The translations under genes were made by a program, and so were the position numbers. From NCBI RefSeq assembly GCF_000150275.1, contig NW_002060946.1, forward strand, positions 3,571,035-3,635,034: DNA of 64,000 nt, given 5' to 3'. Numbering within the stretch: position 1 is the stretch's first letter; each line of letters starts with the position of its first letter. The notes under the pieces are model-generated. The model was not told the origin of the DNA. It worked only from the letters and a program-made list of their open reading frames with translations, and did not search any database. Origin of the DNA: Trichoplax adhaerens. Its lineage: Eukaryota > Placozoa > Uniplacotomia > Trichoplacea > Trichoplacidae. This document shows, one piece after another, positions 11,801-25,300 of this stretch.

Positions 11801-14188
11801 ATCAGCCTTTGGTATACCATACGTCGTATGTAACCGAATCGCCAAGTACGAATGTGAATAGAAAGGGTCAAAATTTTTAACATATTTGGAGTTTACAGCG
11901 TGCTGAGCATGTGATTGGTAAATAGTACGATATTATAGACGGACTATAAAAAGTAGTTAATTCAATCATTTTGACCGCAATGGATGAACTAATTTTTAAG
12001 AGCTGATTGTATTTCACGATTGGACTAACGATGGGTGCAAAGTCGTATAGTTCTAGAATCAACTTTTAGTATTTTTAACAGAGGTTTCATAGTTGTATTA
12101 TGTTACGTTCGTAACATAAGTTCTGTGTTTTAATGAGATTGTAGGAATGTGCAGTTTCTATCTCCCACAATCAATACGCAATTTTTGAGTATCGTAATAC
12201 GTCTATTTTGGATTGTTACGTTGCAGAGTAAGATATTATATCAGTAGATTTTAAACTTTTGCTGACACTAGCGTAAGTACTCGTATTGCAAGAATTATTT
12301 CAGCAATTGACAATTAATTATAATATCGCGTAACATGTAGTGTGATCAACCTCTACGTAAATAAAAATACCGTAATAGAATATAATTTAAAAATTGGGGA
12401 TTTAATCCAATGTATTCCGTCTTAATAAAAATAAATTGGCTCTCATTTATTAGATAAACTTTTAAAACCGTCCATTACTGTCAGTCTTGCCTCTTTTACC
12501 TTCTAGGAGTCGGTGAGTTAAGCGAAATAACTTTTCATGGCAATATACTGTATACTCGCATTTTATTGGAGCAAATAAAAAGGTACAAATACTATGCAAA
12601 TGCATTCTATTGCTGTTATTGTAAATGATATACTGTAGTTAATACACAGCAAATCCGTCAAATTTTACCATCCTAGAAACAGTGGTAGGGACTAGGAAAG
12701 ATTCAATTTAAAAAAAAAAATAGGCTTAAAACTTTTATAACTCGAACACAAACGGCACTCACCCAGTAGGGGTTCTATACAAGATTTTGTTTAGGGATCT
12801 ATTATAAAAAAGGGGAGGCAAATTTAATGAAGTTCACAATAGTACAAACAAGAAAATAGCTATCAACGCGTTAATACGTCGTCGCGGCATTAACATTAGC
12901 CATTTTAATAACTTTTTTACGTCACTGTCTCACAAGTCATAACTATGTCTGATCCCTTAAAGTCCTTGATAACAATGAAAATAATTTTAATTAATTTAAT
13001 TTTAATGTTAATACAGTTATTAAACAAAATGAATCAATTAGCTCTGAAATGTGATTGAAACCAGGCCATCCGAATATGGTATTATCACTGATAGAATTTT
13101 AAGCTAGGTGTCTTCAATAAATTTTTGAAAGTCGACATCGAGTTTATTTTTTGATTATTTATAATTAATAGTGTTGACTCAAAAATCGATCTGGAAACAA
13201 TAAACAATGACAGGCTTCGCCATCCTGCTTAATGATGATCGGTATTCATCAGTGTTTTGCAATTTCCTTCCTCTTCATTAAACCTTATTAGTGCTTTTTG
13301 TACGGGACGTAAGAACTATGCGGTGTGCACTGTACCGTGTAGTAGTCGATATGGAAGTCGATGATATGGAAGATTACGCTACTTGAATGTTGATATCACT
13401 ACAGCCTTGCATAAGGGACTACTCAAGTAAAAACGTTCCTATTTTTCCACCGTAGCCATCTCTCTACATTCTCGACTCCCTTTCTCTAATCTACTCCTCT
13501 CTCTTACGATAGAATCGGGGATTATATAGTAAGGGAGGAGAGTAGATCGGACTACCGGAAATTACAGCAGAAAGTAAAGAGGAGAGGAGAGGAGAGACTT
13601 ACGCGCCATACTGTACTTTGATCGGGAAGAAAGAAAAAAAAAATCATGGTTTAACTGGTTTAATTGCCACACACTTCAAGTAGAGTACAGTATGCTGTTG
13701 AGCGACCCATCTAATGTACAGTACTCTCTCTGACATTCGGCCTGGCCTGGCCTGGCCACTGTCGCTAGTCATTAAAGTACTAGTATTGTCGAGATTTAAT
13801 ACTGTACACATATGAAAAATTGACCGGATTTGGTTGAAAAATGCCCACATATAATATTTGGATTTGGAAAAGGATCATAATGTACTTTAATGCAGATTGC
13901 AGAGGTGTGCTGTATACTGTACTACAGTAGTGAAAATTACAGTCAATATACATAGAGTAACCAGTGACCAAAGAACTGACCGATCCAATTCTGTACAGTA
14001 CTTCTATGCAATCAACACAACAATATAATAAGGAAGTAAAGTACTAGATTTGGATTGGAATGATATGACTTTAGTAACAAAAATATTGACATCACAAATA
14101 AAATATATAAATATTTTTATTAAAAGGAATCCTATCAAAACGCATGGGTGTGGCATCTGTATCATAATATTATAGCAATACTCAGAGA
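8809..14188. other. Gene-poor intergenic DNA
   Basis: About 5.4 kb with no exon that I can support on either strand. It contains an (AT)n microsatellite at about 8932-8955, an isolated TACTGTACAGTA palindrome at about 10027-10038, a diverged direct repeat at 10.4-10.7 kb (listed separately), a purine/pyrimidine-biased stretch at 13440-13600 and a short GGCCT-type tandem at about 13740-13757. Open frames in this stretch are short and have AT-driven composition. Confidence 0.6.
10407..10712. repeat. Diverged direct duplication, about 175 bp apart
   Basis: The block beginning TCATATGATGTTATTCC at about 10409 recurs at about 10584 as TCATATGATATTATTCC. The same order of landmarks follows in each copy: a CTTTTC..TTTTCTT stretch, a segment resembling GATCTGAAATT.TTTCTAT, then TACTTG and GATCCATCTGATAG. 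The copies have drifted by many substitutions and small indels, so the duplication is old. Confidence 0.6.
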
Positions 14189-14757
14189 GCATTATGTACC
14201 ATAATAACATTATACTGTACTTCACAAGGAATATCTTGAAATGACATTTCTAGAAATTGAGTAACTTACAGAATTCATTCTTATATCATTCAAACAGCAT
14301 TTTGTACCATAATAAAATTATACTGTACTTCACAAGGAATATCTTGAATGACATTTCTAGAAATTGAGTAACTTACAGAATTCATTCTTATATCATTCAA
14401 ACAGCATTTTGTACCATAATAACATTATACTGTACTTCACAAGGAATATCTTGAATGACATTTCTAGAAATTGAGTAACTTACAGAATTCATTCTTATAT
14501 CATTCAAACAGCATTTTGTACCATAATAACATTATACTGTACTTCACAAGGAATATCTTGAATGACATTTCTAGAAATTGAGTAACTTACAGAATTCATT
14601 CTTATATCATTCAAATCAGCATTGAGTACTTATATCATTCAAACAGCATTTTGTACCATAATAACATTATACTGTACTTCACAAGGAATATCTTGAATGA
14701 CATTTCTAGAAATTGAGTAACTTACAGAATTCATTCTTATATCATTCAAATCAGCAT
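14189..14757. repeat. 107-bp tandem array, about five near-identical copies
   Basis: Units start with GCATT(T)TGTACCATAATA at 14189, 14297, 14404, 14511 and 14645. Spacing is 108, 107 and 107 bp, then 134 bp where about 27 bp (a partial unit end) is inserted before the last copy. Each unit contains TTATACTGTACTTCACAAGG, a TTTCTAGAAA palindrome and GAATTCATTC. Copies differ at only a few positions, so the array is recent. It lies about 700 bp upstream of the CHMP4 start. Units have no spacers, so this is a satellite-type array and not a CRISPR. Confidence 0.9.
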
Positions 14758-15446
14758 TGAATGCTTCGTGTGGGCAAAAATGAATGAATTCATTCTTCTC
14801 GTATGAATGTGACCGGATCTATTCGGGTACTGAAGCGCTTGCGCAATCAGATCAGATCCGTCTGACTGCTTCAAAGTCCGTCCGGTCTGGTCTGACCACC
14901 TACGCCGATGAAATGATTTCAATTTTATTTTTAGAAATTTTGTAATCAGTGTCCCTGCGCCCTCTACAGTGTACAGTGCCGTTCTACAGTACTTCTAGTC
15001 CCAATCCTACCGTACAGTACTGTAGCATAGACTAGTGTACAGTACTAAAAATGGCTAAAAAATTCTTTCCTACAGTACTGGACGTACAGTACATGACATG
15101 ACAGTGATGACACTATACTGTACTGTACAGTACAGTATAGGTTCATAAAGGTATTGGACCGAACCGAACCTTTCTCAGGCCTACATGACAGTACCGTACA
15201 GTACACTGTATTGTAGATACGGCACCAAAGCGATATTGTACTGTACACTGTACACTGTACCGTACAGCACTGTTCCCTACTCCCATTCTTTGCTAGAACC
15301 TTATTAATGTGTTGGCATGTTTGAAGCGGCCTAGTTCCACTCACTGTAACTGACTGTATTCCTCCTACACCTTACCGACGACCGAAAAGTTTCACCACAT
15401 TTGTCAACGTCTTACCACCTGAAACATCAAAAGGAAGTTTAAAATC
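14758..15446 (+). promoter_or_regulatory. CHMP4 upstream region with TACTGTACAGTA cluster
   Basis: Between the 107-bp array and the CHMP4 start there is a G+C-richer block. It holds paired GGTCTGGTCTGACC-like words (about 14880-14900) and a dense group of TACTGTA/TACAGTA words. The latter include a long near-perfect palindrome at 15115-15139, alternating GTACTGTACACTGTACACTGTACC at about 15237-15262, and copies near 14968, 14990, 15013-15045 and 15190. No TATA box is obvious. Assignment as the CHMP4 promoter rests on position only. Confidence 0.45.
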
Positions 15447-16961
15447 ATGGATCAAATACAAAAAATGTTCGGCATGGGCAAGAAGAAGCAGGGTGGACCA
15501 CCAACTACTTCCGATGCTATTCAAAAGTTGCGAGAAACTGAGGAAATGCTCGAGAAAAAATCCTCATACATCGAAGGGAAAATCGATAGCGAAATCACTA
15601 TCATCAAAAAGCATGTTCGAACGAACAAACGAGGTCAGCTGCCGTTAATATAATGTAATGATGTATGAATCTTTCGTTATTAAAGCCAAATTGGAAATAG
15701 CTAATCCATGATGGTAATATTGATTTCATTTTGTAGCGGCCTTAAATGCACTTAAACGTAAGAAAAGATTGGAAAAGCAATTAGGCCAGATAGATGGCAC
15801 ATTATCAACGATTGAATATCAACGTGAGGCTTTAGAAAATGCCAATACGAACACTGAAGTCCTAAAGACGATGGGTTTCGCCGCTAAGGCCCTAAAATCG
15901 GCTCATCAACAACTGTAAGTACATTTCACTAATCTAGCCCAATGAATAACGACGATCAGTACATACTGTACTGTAAAAATTTGCTAGGACCTTGCAATAG
16001 AAACGAATAGTACTCTAGCTTCAAACTAGTAACCGACCGATCAAGTATCAAACTAAGTTCATTTCAACAGTTGCGTCCTAATCATCTCGGTATGAGTGGC
16101 ACGTTACTATACTAGCAATGAAATGGACGATATAAGTGCGATCGGGCTTTGCAGAGTCATGACAACATATTCCGCTAATAATGAATCACAACAATTTGAC
16201 GATAATGTCGAAAAATTGAATTACTGCGCTACAATCAATTTTAACATTATCCTCAGTAGTTTATGGAAAATTTTGAATATTATCATCTCCTACATGAAAA
16301 TTTTTATATCGTAGCGTCGTTAATGCTAAATAAGATAACTTTGAGAACGTTACTATAACCATTCGTAATTCTTATAAAATAGGAATGCCGACGATGTACA
16401 TGACCTAATGGATGATATTGCTGAGCAACAAGAGGTTGCTAATGAAATTTCAAACGCCATTTCCACTGGCATAGGCTTTGGTCAAGATCTAGACGAGGTA
16501 TGAGGCAATTTTATCACAATTAAATTTCCATAGTCTTGTTGAAAACATATCTACTATCTTGATCCATATTGAACAAGCATGATAAGACTATAAATAAAAG
16601 GATACTGTGACTACTTCAATAAACACTAGTGTTATCGGTGCTATTTCTGCCTCAATTTTTCTCTTAATAACTCACCAATACAGGATGAATTAAATGCCGA
16701 ACTTGAGGAATTAGAACAAGAAGAATTAGACTCAGAATTGCTTGACGTTGAGAAGCCTGAAGTTCAATTACCGACTGTACCATCCGATGAACTACCAACA
16801 GGTACGCTAATTTTAGTAGTCGCAAATCATTCTATTCAATCGTTCAATGGATTATTAGTCGATTGACCGAGATTATTCTATGTTGTTTAGTGAAACAAAA
16901 GGCCAAGCCTAAACCAGAAGCAGATGAAGAATTAGCTGAATTGGAGGCCTGGGCCTCGTAA
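15447..16961 (+). CDS. CHMP4: CHMP4/Snf7, ESCRT-III core subunit
   Basis: Five exons: 15447-15633, 15737-15914, 16383-16497, 16684-16801 and 16891-16961, all with GT..AG introns and matching phases, giving 222 residues (vertebrate CHMP4B is about 224). The N-terminus MDQIQKMFGMGKKKQGG is the hydrophobic/basic membrane-inserting start of Snf7. The basic alpha-1/alpha-2 hairpin follows (TSDAIQKLRETEEMLEKKSSYIEGKI...ALKRKKRLEKQLGQIDGTLSTIE). Next come the acidic helices (DDVHDLMDDIAEQQEVANEISNAIS) and the C-terminal helix DEELAELEAWAS, which in this family binds the Bro1 domain of ALIX. The product polymerises into spirals that cut membrane necks in multivesicular-body formation, cytokinesis and membrane repair. 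All key regions are present and nothing looks broken. Confidence 0.95.
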
Positions 16962-19301
16962 AATTGAGCATGTACTTTATTTAAATCGATTAACATCAAC
17001 CATCATATATTTACTGTATTCGATCAAGATATTCATTGTTACAAATCTATCTCCTTAAACCGATTTTATGACCTTACTGTGTTACTGTAATGTAAAGATA
17101 AGCTAATTTTAGAAGCCTTTCCAATAATCGTAGCTACATTCAATTTTATACTGTATACCTCGTCTAGTTTATGCTTTCGCCGTAGCACGCAGTAGTATTT
17201 CGTTATAATAATAAGACAATTTTAAATTGAGTACTGGAATCAGTACTGTCAAATACTTATCAGCTCCAACTGCGGCCTTTAAAAATGATCATTGCCTATT
17301 CTCTGTGATATAGTTTATCGCTTTAACCGATTGCTACAGTGTGTTGTAATCATTTCAAACAAATCTCGGAAATATTCTAGTCGTATCACGACATTAAGAT
17401 ACTTTCTATGGTATTTAAGAGCTAAGGTTGGGTTTTTGTAGAATTTAATTATGCCTTGATTAGTTTACTGTTGTAATGTACTTATTTCGGTTATTTTTCC
17501 GCCGAACTAACATAGCTGTCATCGCAGACTTTACAATTCACCGTAAATCTGTAACAACAAACGGTATACTTATATTTGTATTCTTGCAATACCGAATAAA
17601 ATTACCTTCTATGAGATTTTATTATTTTTGCACCGTAGATTATAACTTACTAGGTGTATAATTTAGCGTACTTTGACAGTGCATCGGCGTTGCATGATTG
17701 CTAGATACGGCAATATGTACAACCATTTAGATAGGCATTCCTGTCTAATATACTAGAGTTGAAGAAAATGCCTTGGCTAACTCTAGAACCTGATCGCAAG
17801 TGAAATTTCTACTGGATGTACAGTATATTAGTTATCGTAGAGCAGCGTTATTAGCCTGTAATGTATCAGTAGGTGTAATATACTGCAAATATCATTTTAT
17901 GTACAAGATAAACCGTAATGCTACGTTTAGCATATTAGACTATCAACTCGTATGAGCTCGAGGACATATACCGTATACGTGCTATTTTAGAGTCATGCTT
18001 GCGATATGGTCTACTGTACAGTAATGATAATCATCTTTATTTATGGTTTTATTAAATATAAATGAATATGGATTTATAGCCGCATTGATAAACTAGAAAT
18101 TTAGATAGTATTGTCGAAATTTGTATGAAAACTAATTCTGAATATCATCATGAACGCTTACTTAATCCAGTCTCAATATTGACTGTACTTGATTCAACGG
18201 AAACGAAAGTATTTAGGATTACTTTCCTTAGCATTAGTTGCGACTACATTTTCCCAATTTCATTATATTATAAAAAATAGATCAGAAATTCTACTCAAAC
18301 TGCTCCGATTTCAATTTATTGTACTCGTTTGATGGCTGTACCGTAGTTGCACGAGAAGTTGATAGTTCACGTGTCATACGTTAACCAGGTTATAAAGAGT
18401 AAATATGGACAGTTTGCTTACGGCGGACAACTGTACAGTGTACAAGCGTAGTGTATATTGTACATACAGGCAGTGCTTCGATCAATGTTGTTCTGGTACT
18501 ATGAGTAAACTAATCATGACGAAAAGATAGAGTATTTTGTACTGCATGTACCGTCATAATTCTTGCCTTGTCTACTTTGACGATTATGTTAACTGCATGA
18601 TGATCAACTGAAAAATGAACTCTTGCTCGCGTTCCGGCATTTCTACGCGTCCAATCTGGTACGACCGCAATGCGGTAGTTGGTGGATAGCGTATTGAGAC
18701 GTTGACAAAGTATCGCTTATTTATTATTATCCACTTGACTTTGATCCTTTGAACTAGATTGAAAACGATCAGCTATTGCATGCATTGCCATGGAATAACG
18801 ATCAATTTTAAATATAAAAATTATCCAAAATTCACTTCTGCTGCAGTCATCGCAGCTAGACGAACCCCCCCCCAGGCCTGCCAATGAGCACCACCACGAC
18901 TCTAACCCTTCCATTGCCGGACGGGACGGGACGGCCAGCCGATTGCATTGTTCCCATGCCCTTGCCGATAACCTTCCTCATCGTAGGCGTCGCCAGATTA
19001 CCCTACTGCTACCTCGAGAGTATACCGTATCTGTCTGTCTGTACTGTTATCTGTACAGTACAGAATTGTTTACCGTTGCCTATACCAGATAGTAGAAAAA
19101 TGACAAGAGTACTGCTGACGGTACTGCCAAATGCTCAGGAAATAAGCACGCCAAGGATCACCAGCAGCGCTTGGACTAGTCCATAATTAATTAATTATAA
19201 TTCAAAGTGGAGTGGTAGCCGCAGTGGATGGAAGCTTTCCATCAGGAGGAAAGAGTGTAGTGGTAGTTTTACATGGACTAGTAAACTTCCAATTGGAATC
19301 C
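16962..19301. other. Intergenic region between CHMP4 and FHOD
   Basis: The first part should hold the CHMP4 3' untranslated region. No exon was recognised. TACTGTACAGTA-type words occur at about 18012, 18431 and 19038-19062, the last within 300 bp of the FHOD start. A run of C lies at about 18865-18873, within a locally G+C-richer block at 18840-19010. The open frame across 18884-19186 has no recognisable content and sits in this compositional island, so I do not call it. Confidence 0.5.
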
Positions 19302-22300
19302 ATGATGGCTATAGTTTGTAAAGTACAATATATTGATGATTTAGATCCATTATCTATCTCTAATTTACCGGAACCGACACGGCCAATCAGTTTTACTTTT
19401 CAAGATGAAATTCCGTTATGTAACCAGCTACCGACGCTATGCAAAATTCTCAAGCCACCCCAGAAGGTGTGTACACAGATAGTCTCGTCTGCATCATCTA
19501 GCGATCTAAGCCACTAGTTGGACGATCTCGATGCTAATATTTCCATCAAGAGCTAGTAGAGAGATCGATGATAAACGCTTAATAGAGCTTTATAGCCACT
19601 AATAGGTTCGAAAATAGATATTTGTGCAACCAGACGAATGGAAAGATGGTGTACAATTCTCTAGTATTGCAGCTTTCTATCCTATGCTAATACAGGGATG
19701 GATGAAAGTGGTTGTCAATTCATAGCATACTGCAGAATAACTGCTATAGAAAATGCGGACTAGCTCATTCTATCATCTCTTTCACCATCAAGTAGCCCCC
19801 ATTAAATCGACTAAAATCACTTTCCAATACACTAGGATAATTGAACACTCATGACTTATTAAGATGGAGTTTCATCCATCCTTAGTAGGAAATAGTCCTT
19901 GTATATAGATGGCATTTTTTCCCCACTCGAACCAATAATTATATAGCGCCTTCTTCAATCGTAATTCAAGCATAACTATCGTCAATTGATCTATTCACCC
20001 TCGATATTCTTTGCTCTAAATAAAGCTATTTTCATTTCCTATTAATTAGCTTGAAGATGTAGCCTTGCAGTTAAACGTTGGTGGACGCTATTTAGATCTT
20101 GAAAGTACCCTTGCAGAACAATTTGAAGAGTTTGACCTGGAAACGTTCTTTAGCAAGTACTAATATAGATTATTACTTGAATATTGATAAATGGAGATCA
20201 CATTATTCCCTTTTTTAATTTATTTGATATTTCCAATTATTACTTTGATGTGAAATATTTACCGTCACTGTTATTCTTTACCATGAAAGAATCAAAATAG
20301 TGTACTCGCATCATCATCAATTAAGGAACATTACCCGCTTTACGATAAACAATGAAGATGATCTCTACCATATCGAGCAAATCGATCACTAATAACATCA
20401 ATCGATTTAGTTTACCTCAGTCTTTTTATATTTATTCATGAATTATTTTACTGACTAGAAAATAGGTGATAATTTTTTCGTCCATTGCTCGCATTACTTT
20501 TTCATGTTCATAGAATGATTATGATAGAATTCATACATGATTGAAATGTCCTTTATAGGACGCCGCATCTATTCACGACGTTGTTTGGTCATGCACTTAT
20601 TAGTTTACACTTTGGGCATCGATAGAATTATTATCGTTATGATAATATTATTATTATACTTGGAATTCTCATAATTTTGGCAATAGTAGATTTATTATTT
20701 TCCAATTCATCTTTTTCATCCGCTTAGTCGTCGTAATGCAATTATTGTCAGGACTCAACTGCCCGTGCGAGTTGACAAAATTACCGGTAAGTGAAATAAT
20801 TGATTGATTTTGAAAAATTATCTTGTTTTTTCCCCATGGCGATCCTAATTGAAAATATCTCTTAACTACGTTACATCTTTTACGTATGATCGGTGTTTTC
20901 TAAGGCGATCTTAATAGGAAATACAGTATCTCCGAACTACAGTACTGGACATACTTGCGTATGATTAGTCTTTTGGTCTTTATATTAGTCAACAGTGTAG
21001 TAGTTAAGTTCGTTCCATAGTAAAATAGTTTTTAACCTCAAGAAAGACAATTGCTTAATACTATTAAAACTGGTTGGGGTTTCATCATCAGCAACAATAT
21101 CTAGAAAATTATAGTATTATTATAATACTGTCCGGAAATAATTAAAAGAGAGTGAAAAAAATCATTTCTGTATCAATGGATAAACCACTCCGTATCTGCA
21201 TGGTACACTTATATCATCATTTCAATGTAGAATATAATTGTAAGCAACGGCATTTTGCTGATCAAGACACCAAGTGTGTCTAGACATTATGCTCTACTGT
21301 AGTAGTGCAGTAAATCGTTGGTGTCAGTGTGAACATTTCTATCGGCCGAAATCGAACATAAGCCTACGTATAATATCGTCATGAAACAGTCTTCAACAGT
21401 CCTAGCATGATCGCAAATTGATGAGAGATACAATGCTCCAATCATTATACAATCAACTTAATATAGTATAACAAAATCAAAGGAGGGGCTATTATTAATT
21501 ATATTGAGGATAAAACGTATTTTAATTTTACCTCTAATCCATATGAGGTACGCGCAAAACAATACTAATCAAAAAATCAATCAATATTGTAGGTCCGGCC
21601 CATTTAATCCATTGATTTCATCCAATTATTTCACTCATTAGACTGGAGCACTGTACTATATCATTCTCCAACTTTTATATATAATATAAAAATTGAAAAT
21701 GGCTCCCATGCAGTTCGTATTCTTGATTTATTCAACCCATTCATTGCTTTCTACAACGACATCCACCATCAATATACTGTAAAGTAAACTGTAGTACGAG
21801 TATACTTTCGCACGCAGAAGCTTGTTCATTTTACTATCATACGTTTCATGAGGGTTTATAGTAGATATTCCAAGCGAATGTTAGCACGTTTTACACTGTT
21901 CTAGTATTTAGATTTTCACCTACATTACAGTATAAGGATAACAATTAATTGAACACTTCACTTGAATGTGAAAACTCTCGTTCAAATACATTCTATACGC
22001 CAACATTTAACCTTAAGCGTGATTGCCTTATCAACTCGTAAAATGCTTATGATTGTATCAAATAGCATTATTGCCAATATTGAAAGTTCTATTCAACCAA
22101 CCAAGAATAGATACAATTTGCAATTGTAAAATTGTTGACAATCAATGACTCTTTGTTGCTTTAAGATAATTCATATTCTTAGTAGAAATACGAATTTCCA
22201 TGTTAGATAGTAAGCTTTCTACTACCCAATTGTAACTTTCTTCAAAAATGTTGTTGTCTACTACAATTAAAATCCTAGGTATAATATAGCATTTGAAATT

Positions 22301-25300
22301 AATTCTTCAAAAACACTAGTAGCACTGTAGGATTACAATGTACATCGATTTTTCATAAACGAAGACCATAGGCCAAGATTAGTTTGATAGGTAAAGTTAA
22401 TATCGATGTCTTCATTTTTTCGAATGTGGACGTAACCGGAGAGTAGATAGCAACCATTAGCTAAATTTATATGTAATCTATTCTACAAGCACTATAACAT
22501 CATCATATTACTTAATTTAGCTTAAATTTTTACACTATCAACTCTGATCGAAGGAGAATCGATGTTATTAGTAATCCACTTATCACAAGGGTTAATAACA
22601 GACAATCATAAAATAGCTTACGGCATACTCTGAACGCATCTCTTACAATAACCACTATTTAGTAGAGGTCGTTTAACACAAGAAATCTTTTAGAAAATAA
22701 CAAAAGCTTATGAAATTTTAATCAACATTGGATTTCTTCGTTTGTATTCTAGTAATCCGCTACGGCTATTCACTAATTAATCTCTAATTTGTTACAGTAA
22801 ATGTAAACAGAAAATCCCTTATTTAGCATGCATTTTCGATCTTCTAGAAAGTTCACTGCACAATATTCGTTATGTAATATTTGTAGAACAAAATATGTAT
22901 ATGCACGATACATTTACGTATCCGAATGCATGTCAATATATCAAAATTATCATTTTTCTATATCAAATGCAGTAAAAAATGCAATCGTTCAATTGAACGA
23001 GTCCTTTGGATTTTCTACAAGCGCTGTTCCTCAAATGGGATTAGCAAAATTAGTAAATTATTAAATGATGGCAATCAAAATCCTATAACACGACTAAATA
23101 ACATTACGTGGACAAAATTGAGCCTAATTATCATCGCATCATTTACCGGCAATCAGATTTATAGTACGAGTAAACCTTAACTACATAAATCATTGTAAAT
23201 TAGGACAATATTTCTTAAAGTATACTATTTAAGTATCAAGCCTAAATATCTAAACGATATTAAATAAAGTGAATACTAGTTACTTTTAACGCAATTTAAA
23301 GTAAATAATCACGCAATTTTTTTAATTAAAGCCAAAAATATTTAGATACGATTTAAAGAAAAATATTATATTAAGTAATTATTGAATCATTTCTTCATAA
23401 CTAGAAACGATTTTTAAATCGACTGGTAGGGAATTACGCAGAATATTATTCTCTTTGCGACAAATATTTGAGGTACTTCATAATTAAAATGTCATATTCG
23501 TAAAATAAATGCTTAACTAATACTACGACAAAATATTTGTTGAAACAGTTATGAGAATCGGCAGGCAAAAATTATACTAGATTAGATTTATTTTGTTATT
23601 ATACATGCGACATGTATATGTATACGTATAAATTAGGATCTAGTGAACAGGATTACAGTAATGAACCCTAGGAAGAGAATTACTGCTAAAAGCATAACAA
23701 GTTAACTTTATCTTCATATAATTCGGCTATGGTCACAGGAAGATAAAGATTTAGTCGACGAATTTGTTAATGCTGATGGACTAAGCTGTCTAGTAACTGT
23801 TGGAACAGATGCTGATCAGAATTATCAGAGCTATATATTAAGAGGTAATATTAAGATAATAAGTTAGCAATTTCTCAACTAATAGCAATATTACTATACC
23901 ACCTGTAATATGAAGAACAATAGCAATCTAATCACGATATAATTGTATTAGCCAGCAGTAAATTGATAGTTATCGTTTAAAACATGCCTCTTCTAACAAT
24001 AATCAATTAGCTGTATTATGCTACCAAATTTTTGACTGTGTCTTTACCATAGCAATAAGTCAAATCATGCTATATGTTGACGGAATGAATGGATTAATTG
24101 AATCTCCTGAGACCATTACTTGGATTTATTCACTTACTGCGTCGAAGGTATCTTTTTGAATTTATAAATTGAAAGGGAAAATAATTTTAATTTATTCGGA
24201 TATCTCAATCAGCAATTTATTATTAATACTGCCTAGCACAATATTGTAACTGTAAAGACGTTTATGACTCTTTTATTTGGATCTGTATGCTTTTAATATT
24301 CTAAGAAACTAATGAAATCTATTTTACCTCTACAGTATTTTATGGTAGCTAAGACCGCATTAAAGCTGTTGATAATTTTTCTTGAATATGCCGAAACAAA
24401 CGGAGCAATCTTAAGAAATGCAGCCATTGATGTCGATGAAGACGACGGTATCAGCAGATATTTATGACCGCAGTAATTTAGACTGCTACCTAATAATAAT
24501 ATCGATAACGATCAATTATCAACATATTACCAATATAATTATTGAAATTTACAATGCAGGGGAAAAACCTTTCGCTAAACTGATGGACATACTACGAGAA
24601 AAAACTGGAACAGGCGATCCCACCTTGCCTACCTTAGCACTAACACTAATTAATAAAGTAATAATTACCAATTAATACGTGAATCATATATATATCTGTT
24701 ATAATCTCCATATTTTAATTTATTTTGCAGATATGTGCAGCAGCCGTTGATCAGGATACCTATTATGATATTACTGATGAGCTTGAAGAGCAAGGAATTG
24801 AATCTGCTATGAAGGTGATATTTTACTTCTATGAATATAATAATCAAAATAATTTAGTTTGCATGCCTATTAAATGATATTGTAAACATATACTATCGGT
24901 TTACCTAAAGTTTCCCTAGCAAAATTGTAAAAAGTACAATATATCATGACTTTTACCCACTATACCGTATATTAAACAGAAATTACAAAACAAGCCTAAA
25001 GTTCCTGCAGATCTCCAAGATCAGATACTAGTGTATGAGGTAATCAGAGAACATCATTTTGTTTATAGAACTTCTGTTTATTTAGCAAGTAAGGCTATAT
25101 CGCTATAAGTATAGTAATCAATGCTAACACGTTACTATCCTTATGCTGCACTAGACGACGCTTAAAATTGAAGATGGCGAGGATATTTCAGAAGAAATTA
25201 TGGCAAAGTAAGGAACAATAATATTAAGGCCAGAGGAAAACTTGTATTTCTTCTTCAAGATATATTTCAGTCCTTTACTGTACTTTGCCACATTGAACAC

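Noticed and set aside
14189-14757. CRISPR array
   Set aside because: The unit is a full 107-bp tandem repeat with no unique spacers, and the organism is an animal.
15045-15344. 99-codon minus-strand frame upstream of CHMP4
   Set aside because: It is composed of the TACTGTACAGTA palindrome read as protein (Tyr/Cys/Thr/Val-rich), and lies in the presumed CHMP4 promoter.
18884-19186. 100-codon frame between CHMP4 and FHOD
   Set aside because: It lies in a local G+C-rich island, has no recognisable motif and has no spliced continuation. The real FHOD start follows at 19302.
22828-23180. Open frames in FHOD intron 3
   Set aside because: The flanking FHOD exons join in phase without them, and their composition is that of AT-rich intron.
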